A stretch of 64,000 nucleotides of DNA from Chalciporus piperatus. Its lineage: Eukaryota > Basidiomycota > Agaricomycetes > Boletales > Boletaceae. Every line of letters begins with the position of its first letter. The first letter of the stretch is position 1. Shown piece after piece: positions 10,565 through 21,213 of this stretch. The position numbers were made by a program, and so were the translations under genes. The notes beneath the pieces were generated by a model. It was not told the origin of the DNA. It saw nothing but the letters and a program-made list of their open reading frames with translations, and searched no databases. The stretch is from the NCBI GenBank assembly GCA_038093975.1, contig JBBPTG010000053.1, positions 62,001 through 126,000 of the forward strand, written 5' to 3'.

Positions 10565-12230
10565 CTACGAAAGACGTTTCACTGACTCGAGGGTATCCTG
10601 CATGCCCTTCAATATACAGTTGACGAAGGGCGTATGATCATTATCCAAAGCCTGTCATTGTCGATCACTGATCAGTTCACAGATAATAGAGTATCTGGAT
10701 TCTTACCTTTTTGATTGAGGTGAAGTAGTGTTCACAATCTTGAAGGGAGATAACAATTGGGGGGTATCCCTGTCTCATGAGGGGAATAGAAGCCAACAAG
10801 CGACCTAAACGACCATTTCCATCCTGTTGATGAATTAACACGAGAATGGTCGAGAACCGATTTTCGAAAACTCACTTCAAACGGGTGACAGTTGACGAAA
10901 ATAAGATGAATCCAGCTAGCGGTTGCAAACAGATTCTTCCATGATCGAATCCATTGCTAAAAGTAGCGTCAGCCCTTGTCGGAGAGGAGAACGTGTGAAA
11001 TCCTTGCATTAGCCATGTTGCATATATACTCTAGCTCCTGGTCAACACGCGGGAAAGGGCAACATTGAGCTTCTCGAATGGTAACATTTATTCGAGTGAA
11101 AGTTCGAGTTTTGCCGGCAACAGTGGTTTCCGTTCCACTTGGATTGAACCTGCCTGTCTTCATAAGTCGTGCATGGATATCACAAATGAGTTTGTTGGCA
11201 TTACACGACTTGCATCTGTCTCTTGCACGGACTCTTATCTTGATCTCATACAGCTCGTCACCACCTTATTGTTGTTGTACAGTGTTTGTTACACACGTGA
11301 CAAGTTCTTGTTGATTCTCGGCCACGTACGCTTTCTTCCTCAGTTCGTCTTGTAGACGGCTGAGGTACGTTATCATTCTCGGCATTTCATCTCTTGCTGA
11401 CAGCTACCTATATTTAGTCTGACTTGTCATAGGTAGCTGAATATTAGTTCGTCTTGTAGACGGCTGAGTCTGACTTGTCATAGTTCTACAGAGTTTTGGG
11501 TTCAACGTGACATTCGGTCCTGCGTCCAGAGGCTCTATCGATATAATGGCTAGTGAGAGGCGATTCGGGAGCAACCGCAGGAAATACTACAAACCGCAAG
11601 AGTGTCCCACAGGATATCTTTGATCTTCTGGGTATCGTGCAAAAGACTCTCCGGCTTGGAGAGGATGGCACCCTCGGAGATGCCATAGCGAATAAGATTT
11701 TGGGTTGACTGAAAGGTGGTAAGCGGGATGGACTCAGTAGACTACATTATTGGCTACGCACCCCTGTAGTCAAACGGAACGTGTTCTCCACTTCGTTCGT
11801 TTCGATAGCAAGCTTTCTGAGGTACTTCTTAAACAAGGTCCCAAAGTCCGGGGGCAGACTATTCCACTCCCGATGAACTTCTTTGTGACCCTCAGGGGCG
11901 ACTAGCAGCCCCGTTGGGAAAAGATGTTCTTTTGTTGTCTTCCAAGGTGGAGCAAACATTCCTCTGAGATACGAACGTTAAAAGGATCTTCATGTGGAAA
12001 ATTTTCGGCTTACTCGCGGACAATAATCCTCGATCCGTGTCCATGGATTGGTTGGCGACTTTCAAGGCTTCGCGAGTAACTTTTTCAAGAGACCTCTCCA
12101 AAACTTGATCAACAGAACCCATCTCACGGATTTTGCTTCGTGTCTGGAAATGACAGAAGTGAACATCACCTACCGCGCAGGTGCCAGGGGGTCAAGATGC
12201 ACTTACCATTCGATAGATATCCTCGGCCAT
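10565..12230 (-). CDS. Fungal Fic-domain protein (putative AMPylase), possibly damaged
   Basis: Fic enzymes transfer AMP (or other nucleotide parts) to hydroxyl groups of target proteins. Supported exons are 12207-12230 (ATG), 12014-12143, 11762-11961, 11595-11708, an exon ending at 10993, 10876-10956, 10707-10823 and 10565-10651. The catalytic loop is split by an intron: one exon ends in CHPFE and the next starts DGNGRLGRLLASIPL, so the mature message would carry the full HPFxDGNGR motif. The exon at 11762-11961 contains the helix AIETNEVENTF, whose T-N-E-V-E-N fits the autoinhibitory (S/T)xxxE(G/N) motif. Between 11253 and 11595 the exon phases do not join, and a local duplication lies there. 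The intron at 10957-10992 would be only 36 bases. The gene is therefore either incompletely resolved or decaying. More coding-like sequence on the same strand (12300-12570) may be an upstream exon. Confidence 0.72.
11341..11485. repeat. Local direct duplication inside the Fic gene
   Basis: The 22-base block AGTTCGTCTTGTAGACGGCTGA occurs near 11342 and again near 11447. The block GTCTGACTTGTCATAG occurs near 11418 and again near 11468, with GTAGCTGA-type words between them. The duplication lies in the stretch where the Fic exons cannot be joined. Confidence 0.75.
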
Positions 12231-12642
12231 CGAAAGCAACGTGACGATTCATACACAGCGGCTATCCTGACTAAAAGGTAAGGGTGGTCGTGATAGCGAT
12301 TGGCTAGCTCCTCGTAAAGCGTCAATTTGACTTGCACCGTGGAATTGATCTCCGTTTCTATCCTTTGGGGATCGTCCCCAGAAAAAACGCTGGGTGGTTG
12401 CTATATATTCACGGTCAGTAGTGCCATAAGACGAAGATATGGAAAAGTGACCAGCAACCCAGGTGTCTGGTAGTATGTGCCACTCATGACGGCCGGGTTG
12501 GTTCAAGTTGAAAAGTAACAACGCAATAGATAGTACATACAGGTACATACCCTGTAGTCTCGTAGCCAGAAGGGAGGCTGCCACCTCAACATCACATCAC
12601 GTCAGGCTGTCATATCCATGGGCCCCTGATTCTCTTGCAATG

Positions 12643-12840
12643 CCTTTGATGGTCGCCACTAGATTTAATTTCCTACAAACCTCAAACCTGTTTGAGTGGC
12701 GATACAAACGCTACTAATCAGAGTTACAACGTGGGTCAGAACCTCTCCAACATACTGGATGTCAATGATTACAATGTAGGTGGCGCAACTGGTATGTACA
12801 CCTTGACCTTCTCGGAGAGGAACTTGGAACACTCTCGATC
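12643..12840 (-). pseudogene. Broken duplicate of the 3' end of the DsbA-like gene
   Basis: This stretch matches 14219-14370, the last codons and 3' flank of the DsbA-like gene, over about 150 bases with few mismatches. An extra segment of about 45-57 bases interrupts the match here. The final codons (KFLSEKVKV) are kept, but the stop codon TAA has become TAC and nothing upstream is coding. It is a non-functional fragment. Its position next to secreted copy 4 points to a past tandem duplication. Confidence 0.8.
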
Positions 12841-13022
12841 ATGAAGCTTGAAGTGTAGAACAATACTCGGCGGTCGCGTTTCTGAACCAGGGACGGATAT
12901 AGCCCAGCTGCGTCATATCGTATAGCAATGCATTCGTGAAGAGTGAAAACCGTCCCAATTACGACTGTTCTAATACTCTAGTATGACTGTATGAGTAACC
13001 CACGAACCAACTCCCAATGCTT

Positions 13023-13570
13023 TCACTCCGGCTCGACCGTTATAGACGCGTTCCTGTACTCCAATAGCGGAACTGGTCCAGCCTATATCACACAATGCAT
13101 TATTAGCACACCACTCTACGCGACCGAAAACTACGCGCAACATACCCCAAGCAAACACAAGTGAGTCAACGTGAAGATCGCATAATTGGGGCTGCCGTCC
13201 GGTACTTGCAACGTAAAGTTCTGGTAGCGCCCGCCAGAATACTGCGCAGTGGGCGTAAAAGGTCCAGCATAAAGAACGCTGCCAAGCCGCTCAGTCGGCT
13301 CGGGGCAAACGCCGTTGTCGCAGTCGACTATGGCGAGGGCAATGCCAACTTCGGTACACCCGGTAATGGAGTCCTGGTAGGCCCAACAGTTAGAGCATAG
13401 AAGGTCGGCGAAAAAATGGAAACAGCACTTACAGGCCGTAAGATTTGAGCAGTGAAGGTCTCTCCTGGGTAGAGAACTGTACCATCAGTGGGGTAACCTA
13501 TGTCGATGGTTTGTCCGAGGACAGACGCGATGGCGCCAAGAAGGACAGCGGCGGTGGACGTGAACTTCAT
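13023..13570 (-). CDS. Small secreted protein, array copy 4
   Basis: Exons 13433-13570, 13146-13373 and 13023-13082 encode 141 residues. The start at 13570 is chosen because the upstream in-frame codon is TTG, and it gives the same 46-codon first exon as the other copies. A signal peptide of about 20 residues is followed by QTIDIGYPTDGTVL. The core is more diverged than in copies 1-3 (ITGCTEVGIALA, DCDNGVCPEP), but LYAGP and FTLTHLCLLG remain. The last exon ends LEYRNASITVEPE with an N-A-S sequon. A TATATAAGG box at 13651-13660 precedes it. It is separated from copy 3 by the Fic gene. Confidence 0.78.
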
Positions 13571-14328
13571 CTTCAAAGTGCAGTCAAGAAGTATCGAGAG
13601 AGAAGTGCGGCAGAAATGCGAGCTTAGCTCTGGGGGCAGAAATGGAGGGCCTTATATACCACGCAACCCCAAAGTGAGCCGAGGACGAGCCTCCCTTAGA
13701 TCTGTAATATTTCAGCGTTGCGTCTTGCCGACACATTTACGTGAATTGGCAGGTGCAGGTTCGGGGGTAGTGATAACTTAGCAGCAAACGTGTTGATCAC
13801 CACCTGGCCAAGATTACAACCCAGACAAGGCTGTGTATGAGCCTCAGAGGTGACGGGAGGCGAACTCAGAGGTGAAGTGAGTACCCACTTTTCGGCACTA
13901 CACCTTTTGGTAGTGATTACACAACATTTTCGCTTGGTGACTGGGTAATACTAGTGCCGAAGAGTGGGTAGGTCGGTTTGGTGGTAAGTAGCCTGTAGGT
14001 GATATGCGTTGGGATTTGGAGTTTGTTTCTGGACTTGAGCGACCTGTCAAATGTCAAGCTAATTCGTTTGCCTGTCGGAGATTGTCAATATTACTTAGTG
14101 TTAATGACGCATGCGCCAACGTTGAACGAGGTGACTTCCAGTGGCACTAAATGACAGAATCAAATGTCATGGAACTTATTACTGCCTTGCAAGCGTGTTC
14201 AACTTGATCAGAATGCGGCCTTTAATGGTCGCCACTAGATTTCATTTCATACAAACCTCAAACCTGTTTGAGTCTCCAACATATGTACTGGATGTCAATA
14301 ATTACAATGTAGGTGGTGCAACTGGGAT
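13571..14328. other. Intergenic between secreted copy 4 and the DsbA-like gene
   Basis: About 760 bases. It holds the copy-4 promoter (TATA at 13651-13660), an inverted repeat at 13882-13970 and the 3' flank of the DsbA-like gene. No gene is seen. Confidence 0.6.
13882..13970. repeat. Short inverted repeat, 19-bp arms
   Basis: TACCCACTTTTCGGCACTA at 13882-13900 is matched by its reverse complement at 13952-13970 with one mismatch, separated by about 51 bases. Direct copies of CTCAGAGGTGA lie just to the left (about 13845 and 13865). It could be a small MITE-like insertion or a stem-loop. No target duplication could be defined. Confidence 0.7.
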
Positions 14329-15226
14329 TTACACCTTGACCTTCTCAGAGAGGAACTTGGACCACTCTGCCTCTCCCCAAGAGCTGGAGACCTCGGGGAC
14401 GATGAGGCCGTCCCACAAAGCGCTAGGCGAGACGTGAACTCCGTTTTGCCTGGAGAACTTGACTATATGCATGTTGAGATCACCTATCCAGCCGCCCTGG
14501 ACGGACAATAACTCACTCGTGTACTTCAAATCTTCCGTCACGGCCACACCACCGTTCAAGCCACCCCTGAGTTTCAGAAGGTCCTTGAACGCCTCCACTT
14601 TGCCAGAGTCCTGGATCACGGACGCAGCAAGATCAGCTAGTTTCTCCCGGATCTGGAGAGGCGTCATAGTCGAGGATGGGATGTCGAAGTAGTCCTCTTG
14701 CTTATCAAAGAGCTGAGAAACATAATTGAATATTCAAAGGCGAGACAAGGGATATGTAATGATCTAACCTGACGTGAAAAGGCCCAGAAATGTTCAGGGG
14801 CAACGCGAGCCACCTAAGAGTCCACTTATTAGCACCAGTTCAGCCCGATCACCGCACCTGACTTACTGCTAGCGCTGCTTCATGAGTGAAGGTCGATGAC
14901 GCATGCCAAGACTGGATTTGTGGCCTCATGATGAGCTTGACCTTTCCGTGGTACTTTCCGCCTTTGTCAAACCAAGGTTTCACCACGGTGTCGAGTGTGC
15001 GAGAAAGCTTCGCGCTGGATGGTACAAATAGGTTCAACCTTGGCCAGATTTATTGCAGATTGATGGTACTAGCCTGAAAGGACAAACATAGTCGACTGGA
15101 TAAGAGAAGATCAGAACACGAAACGACGGGGGTTATCCGCGGTCACGTACGGAAGATATCCAATGTGTGGGGAGCATCGTATGTGCCCGCGATGAGCAAA
15201 GGGCTAAGAGAAGGTTGCAACGCCAT
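14329..15226 (-). CDS. DsbA-like thioredoxin-fold protein
   Basis: Five exons (15151-15226, 15074-15095, 14867-15014, 14769-14813, 14329-14712) total 675 bases, 224 residues. The protein belongs to the DsbA/GST-kappa type thioredoxin superfamily. A first beta strand (LIAGTYDAPHTLDIF) leads into DYVCPFSAKL at the helix-1 position, where CPFS replaces the CxxC redox site. A long helical insert follows, then a VAVTEDLK...FSRQNGVHVSP segment with the cis-proline, and finally LWDGLIVPEVSSSWG. With only one active-site cysteine it is more likely a transferase or isomerase-like protein than a dithiol oxidase; the substrate is unknown. The intron after CPFS starts with GC (AG|GCTAGT), a GC-AG intron, and the exon before it is only 22 bases long. 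Its 3' end has been partly duplicated at 12.64-12.84 kb. Confidence 0.8.
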
Positions 15227-15695
15227 GGCAGCAAGCGGAGAGAGGGAAAGATGGAGAGGGGGCCGTCTCGCGTTTTGAGATCGGCTTATATATCTGTGAC
15301 GAGGATGACGACATCGATTTTTATCTTTCGAGTTGTGACTGATCCCGCCGATAGGACATTCTAAATATAAAAAACAAGTCAACTGCTGGCTATATGCTGT
15401 ACAATTGAGAGGGAGAGAATCGCGGTCCAGGATCATGAATGCGAAGTAGACAACTAACCTAGGAGCTTTCGTCGAGGAAGCAGTGCAAGTTGCCGGTTGG
15501 TCCAAGCTTGGTCAAACGCTGTCAGGCTATTTGGCCTACAGACCTCGTTGCTCTGAGACAACACCAACCAGCGCTCGATTGAATCGGTTTTGATTTCTTT
15601 ACAGCCGATTATTTTCATTGTTGCCATCGTTGCCCTTATTCAGGCCAAGGCGCATATCGAAGACAGCAGGCGTCAAGGCGTCAACCCTCAAACAT
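15227..15695. other. Divergent promoter region, DsbA-like gene and PCID2
   Basis: About 470 bases between two divergently transcribed genes. No convincing additional exon was found. An in-frame extension of the PCID2 frame upstream of 15696 exists but adds no conserved sequence. Confidence 0.5.
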
Positions 15696-17437
15696 ATGAG
15701 AATGACGTTCACCACTTTCCTCGTCCAACTCTCGGAGTCCGTACAGGCAGAAGATGGACCACAGCTAGCATATATGCTACGACCAACCAGTCCTCATGGG
15801 AAGGAGCTCGTGAAAGAGTTCAAAAATCCATCAGTATGTCATCTAAACCCTACATATTCGACACTCCTCGTGACGCAATGAACTGCAGCGCGACACGTTG
15901 ATGTCTCAATACGGTGGATGCCTAGAGAGCCCATGGGACGAGATTGCCGTTCGATATGTCATGGCGACGACCCATGTTGCGCGGAAACGACCAGCAGAAG
16001 CTTTCAACGAGCAGTCACAGCTCATCTCGTGCGTATATGCTCTTCTGCAGCTCGGACTCGACTCGCTCACATAAGTGTGTGCAGGTTGTTCTTCCGGTAC
16101 TTCACGCAAAACACAGGGTGGTCGCTGCCCGCCCTGTTTTCAATGCTGCGTGACCTCAGGGATCTCGCTTTCGATGTATGGATATGCTGCCCTGTTACAT
16201 GGGAAGTTGTCATTTGACGCGTGTCATATACTTCAGGCCGACTTCCAAGCAAAGTACAACGGACAGAGCAATGAATGCATGGAGAGTGCCGCGGGCGTTG
16301 TGGCCAAAGCATTCAGTAACTGCATGACAGATCGGTGTGTGTCCCGCAATGACAAGTTAAATCCTCGTCTCACTTACATTGCGTGTCAATCTTGAGTACC
16401 TCGCCCGCGGACCAGTCTCGGAAGTGGGGAATCTATTATGTCGTCGGTCTGGTCATGAAATGCTACTTCCGTGTGAGTCTCTTCTCCGCTATACCTGGCT
16501 CAACGCTCAATATGGTTCAGGTGAAGCGCATTTCACTATCGAAAAACATATTGCGAGCGCTAGATGCAAATCCAGATGTCCCAGCTTTGTCCTCTTACCC
16601 TCGTTCACATCAAGTGTGTCGCATCTTGGTGCCGACATGCCTTATCTTGCTAAAGGTCGACTACTAACTGAAGGTTACTTATCGATACTACCTTGGAATG
16701 CTCAGCTTTTTGAATGAGGATTATGCCAAGGTAATGCGAGTCGTTGAAGGAGAATACTCATCTCACTTGGCGTTCTATACAGGCAGAGCAAGAGCTTACG
16801 CTTGCATTCTACAATTGTCATCTTGAGGCACACAGAAATCAAGAGTACGTGCTCTTATTTCTCCTTCCCCACAAAACATTCATCGTGATGTGATGCTAGG
16901 CGGATCCTCACATGTTTGATCCCTTTGCGAATCCTTCGCGGACACCTGCCATCCAAGGCTCTGATGGAGCGTTTCCCCGTACTGGAAGAACTGTTTGCGC
17001 CCTTTATCGCAGCGATTCGCAATGGAGATATGGCAGCATACGATACAGCTCTCGATCGCTGGGAACGCCGTCTGGTCGAGCTCAATCTCTGGATCACCAT
17101 CGAGAAAGCACGGGAACTCTGTATCAGAGGCCTATTCCGACGAGTGTACGTCTCTCTCCCTGAATAATCAACACCGCCTAGCGCTAAACTTTGCGCATAT
17201 AGTTGGGTAGCATGCGACAAGAGCACGCGAATCCCCGTATCGATGTTCCACACCTCTCTCCGTATATCGGGGAACGACGAGGTGTCGGTGGACGAGGCGG
17301 AATGTTTCGTTGCGAATATGATTTATAAGGGATATATGCGGGGGTATATCTCGCATGAAAAGCAGATGGTGGTGTTGGCGAGTACGAATGCGTTCCCGAG
17401 GTTGGGAGAACGACAGTCTCCTTATGCGTTGCTGTAG
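15696..17437 (+). CDS. PCID2: PCI-domain protein PCID2/Thp1 (TREX-2 mRNA export)
   Basis: PCID2 (Thp1 in yeast, often annotated CSN12-like) pairs with Sac3/GANP and Sem1 in the TREX-2 complex at the nuclear pore and binds nucleic acid during mRNA export. Ten exons in consistent phase (15696-15833, 15889-16028, 16085-16175, 16237-16334, 16397-16472, 16521-16613, 16674-16730, 16783-16844, 16900-17145, 17203-17437) total 1,236 bases, 411 residues, the usual length. Diagnostic stretches are MLRPTSPHGKELVKEF near the N-terminus, AKYNGQSNECMESA, RKWGIYYVVGLVMKCYFRV, and a C-terminal PCI winged helix with IYKGYMRGYISHEKQMVVL. ATG at 15696 is the first in frame; the next, at 15702, is equally possible. 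Confidence 0.92.
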
Positions 17438-17903
17438 CACTGCTTCAATAAATTCTCTGGATGAGGGCTGTGCGTCGGGGAATTCGAGCACCCTATTACC
17501 AAGCAATGCAAGAACTCATTCCTGTGCAATGATTAATGATCGTTCGACTGTCATGTCCTCATTTGACAGCTTCCAGAAGAGCATTGCGATGATTCCTGCT
17601 GTACTTGAGCCAATCATGGAAATGTATTTGTCTCATAACAAAGGCAATCCAATGACCACGGTGCTCTTTAGTTTTGTGGCGTAATCATTCTGATCGATTT
17701 TTCTACTCAAGGATACATTCTCGGGGCGGAACTGGCACTGCATACGATATGACATACGCCCCAACCCCTTTGCATAAAACGCCCCACATGGGCTAAAAAC
17801 CGTCCTTTCTCCAGACCCTCATCCCTTCCATTCCGTTATCAAAAATTTCCATCCCCTCGGCCCTTCAATTAATTTCTCTTCGTCGACCGATATATCTAGC
17901 ACA
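17438..17903. other. Intergenic, PCID2 3' flank and VWA gene promoter
   Basis: About 465 bases with no gene seen. Pyrimidine-rich tracts occur just upstream of the ATG at 17904, as is common in basidiomycete promoters. Confidence 0.5.
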
Positions 17904-19244
17904 ATGAAGTTCAATCTGTCTTTGGGCAAGAAAGCATCCTCTCAGTCAAGACATCGCGATCCCCAAATAATTGGCGTTGATCTTGCGGCCGAGGTTGCGG
18001 CCGAGAAGCGGGGAGTTGCTACCGGCAACGACCCGTCGTCTTCAAGTTCGGCTGCTCCCCCACCATACATGCCAATGGACTCGGAGAGCGCCATGCGCCA
18101 CGCGACGTCCACCCAGGTCGTCGCAGCTGGCTCCGGGTCTTCCAATACCACCGAAAGTATGAACTTACCCCCTGGATCTCGTCATACTCGTATATTCATG
18201 ATTCATCCAGAGTCTGCATCTTTGGATCGTCTTAAAGATTTTGCGTACTTGCAGGCTCCGATGAGAAAAGAGTCGAAGGAGAATGCCCTTGATACGTTGA
18301 AACAGTATGATACGGTCATCATCATGGATGACTCGGCGTCCATGTCGCAGGATCATCGGTGGGAACAGGTGAGCTGGTTGTTGTGGAAGACATGGTCGGG
18401 TCGGGCGTTGACTTGGGAGTCTCGGTAGGCTTGTAAGGCCTTGAGCGAGCTTGCACAGATAGCCGCCATGTACGACAAGGATGGCATCGACATTCACTTT
18501 CTCAATCACCCCAAGTATGCCATTGGCGTAAAGGTAAACCATACCTCCTTTTCCCCATATGTTCATTCTCATCGCACGTTAGGACTCCGAGAGCGTCCGC
18601 CGACTATTCAAGCACGTGGAACCTGAGGGGCTCACCCCCATCGCCAACAAACTTGACATCTTGGTAGGAGATTACATCCATAAACTCGAACAAGCGAGTC
18701 GGAGGAAACACAAGGGAGATACGCTCGCCCTCCAACAGATAAAGCCCGTCAACTACATCGTCATAACTGACGGCGAACCAAGTAAGCCTTCCCCGATCAC
18801 TCGTAAAGGACACGATGTTGACTCTCGTTTGCGTCGCAGCCGATGAACCTGTCGATTCGATCGTTTCGCTAGCTCGTAGACTCGACCGTGGACACTACCC
18901 GCTTGCTCAGGTGAGCTCTTCACGTCTATAGCGTGGTACTATTAGCGCAACTGACGCGCATACAATCAGGTGGGGATCCAATTTGTGCAGATAGGAGACG
19001 ACCAAAGGGCCTCCGAATTCCTGAAACAATTAGATGACGATCTCAGCGGTACCTACGGTACTCGGGTAAGTTGCAACGTATGGACCCGTGTTCCTGCCGC
19101 TGACTGTGCATGCGTTAGGATATCGTGGATACCACTCCTTACCTTGGATTTGAACTGACGGCTGAAATGCTGATCAAAGTCCTTCTGGGGGGCATCAATC
19201 GTCGCGTTGATCGACGCGGTGGCGAGGCTGTGATGCATATGTAA
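17904..19244 (+). CDS. VWA-domain protein, cytosolic, unknown role
   Basis: Six exons (17904-18368, 18429-18533, 18583-18781, 18840-18910, 18970-19065, 19119-19244) total 1,062 bases, 353 residues. There is no signal peptide or membrane segment. A low-complexity N-terminus of about 120 residues is followed by a von Willebrand factor A domain. Its metal-ion-dependent adhesion site is intact: DDSASMS (D-x-S-x-S, near 18327), a later threonine after EGLTPI, and YIVITDGEP. The end GFELTAEMLIKVLLGGINRR is also found in related fungal VWA proteins as I remember them. Such proteins are widespread in Agaricomycetes; the ligand is unknown. Confidence 0.85.
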
Positions 19245-19404
19245 TGCCTAGTTTTCGACATTTCTCTCGGGAAACATTTTTCTATTCTAGTATCTATCGG
19301 ATATGTTTGACGTGTTTCATCTCAGTCACGGCTTCTAGTACTGTAAACACGCTTGATTTTTGTTCAAATGACTATTGTAGGTGATATAATGACAGATTAC
19401 AATC

Positions 19405-20937
19405 TTAACGCTCGAAAACATCACTGACCATAGCCGTGCATTCCTCTCCACTCGCGTCAATCGAGAATGTATGGAACTTGGTGATGCGCCGAGAACGCTT
19501 GGAGGCTGATTGAAGGATGCAAAGTCCCCTCGCATAGCCATCACTTGAAGCGTGCAACTGGACGGTATCTTCCATGCCTCGAGTTTCAAAAAGGTGTTTT
19601 TGATTGACGGCCAGAGAGGAGATTTCTGTGGAATTCGAGGCAGTGGCCGGCAAGGTAAAGTCGACGCAGGAGAAGAGCGAATTACCTGAGGTACTATCGC
19701 ATGCCAAGAACCTCAGGATAGTGTCACCAGTCAGGGAGTTGACAACTGGATCGCGAAGGGAATGTATCAGAGCCAGATTGTGGAATTCCCCGGTCCCAGG
19801 GATCACCTGGTGGGTGAGGCGAAGTTCCAAGTCACCATCGACCGGATGTGGTGGATTCGGAATGATAAATATCTGGACCAGCTCAAATCTCCAGGTTCTG
19901 TACGTGACAAAAATATATGGTCCCATTATGAAGACTTCAAACGGTCTGTCGACTAGGTCATTATCCTCGAGCTGAGCAGGGTTTAGCATCATCGAGATCC
20001 ATCACCGATTGTTACTCACATCGAGTAGATCGCTATGAAATCGTGGAAACCTGTATAGGGTATACGTCCTGGGGTCGACGAGCATGTGCTGGTGCCCGGA
20101 ATCAGGATCGCTTTCAAAATATAAAGGCGACTGGAGGTCGGCTGAATCACTAGATTGTGCATCTTTCGGGAGGTCCATCTCGTGAATCGCGGGTCCGAAT
20201 GAGCTGGTTTCGTCCTGCAAGGAAAACACGACGAGTTTTCTAGAAGAAGAGAGACCTGTAAAAAAAAACTCGCGGCAGAAACAAAAACAATGGATGCACG
20301 TACATTCGTTCCTGTTCCTCCTCAGGAACTGATTTATTGATGCAGGATACAACGAGATAAACTCGGAGTGCGTCAGGGAATCCCAGGGAGGAGATTTTGA
20401 ATGAATCTATTCGTTGGTCTGTCTCCCAGATCATTTGACGGGAACCCGTTTCGAGGTCTTTAGAGAAGACTTGCTTCCCTGCCGACGAGATGAACAACCT
20501 TCCGAAGAGAATGTTGGGTGTATTGATTGGTTTGTAACGTGGACCTTGAGTGACTGAGACATCTTTGAGGGACTGCGAGGCCCATGTGTGGGAAAAACGT
20601 CTGGAGGGAACCAAAGCGCGTTCAAGAGACCGAGTGGACCGCCACGAGAACGGCCCAGGTGGACGGGGCAACCGAGCGGTGGCGTACGACGACTTCCACA
20701 GCTGGGTATCGCGAGCAATGTTGTTGAATTGCTTTGAGAGCTAGAACGAGGAGCGTCAGAGGGGAAAGGGTGATCATTTAAAGTGGGGTAATATGATCAA
20801 GAAGCAACAAAAAGGGATGGCAAGATCCAGGTGTTTGTATGGCAAATCGTGTGGAAGAGTCCGGGCCAGAGTGACATGATGCTACGGGTTGAAAATAGAC
20901 TCACAAGACGCAATCGGATGAGCTCGCGGGGGTTCAT
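19405..20937 (-). CDS. F-box-like protein, paralogue 2
   Basis: Exons 20905-20937, 20304-20740, 20020-20239 and 19405-19971 total 1,257 bases, 418 residues. The first exon codes only MNPRELIRLRL, the end of an F-box, so the helices before it either lie in a missed upstream exon or have been lost. The rest follows paralogue 1: SKQFNNIARDTQLW, LPRPPGPFSWRS, then the beta-rich C-terminal half ending in a FSIDASGEECTAMV strand. The second intron uses a canonical GTACGT donor at the place where paralogue 1 has GC. No catalytic motif; presumed SCF substrate adaptor. Confidence 0.65.
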
Positions 20938-21213
20938 GTTAGTCTGGTGAGCGCGCCGAAAGGCCTGCGCGAATTCCCACGTAAATGCGATTTACAACCT
21001 GCACTTGACGTCGCGATCGAGTCGAGTGGGCAATACAATATGAGCAAAAGAATGCATTCAATAAAAACATAACAGTCGCAGACGATGCTCAAGCCATATA
21101 AAAGTACAGTCAACTACCCGCCCCATTGACAGATGCCCAAACCATACAACTACACTGAACACACACATCCACTCCTGCGACTCAGTGGTTCCGAACCTTG
21201 ACTGCTTGTTGAT

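Noticed and set aside
10805..10860. Apparent loss of one residue in the Fic motif (IHQQDGNGR)
   Set aside because: The IHQQ part is intron sequence; splicing GTGAGT...CAG joins HPFE directly to DGNGR.
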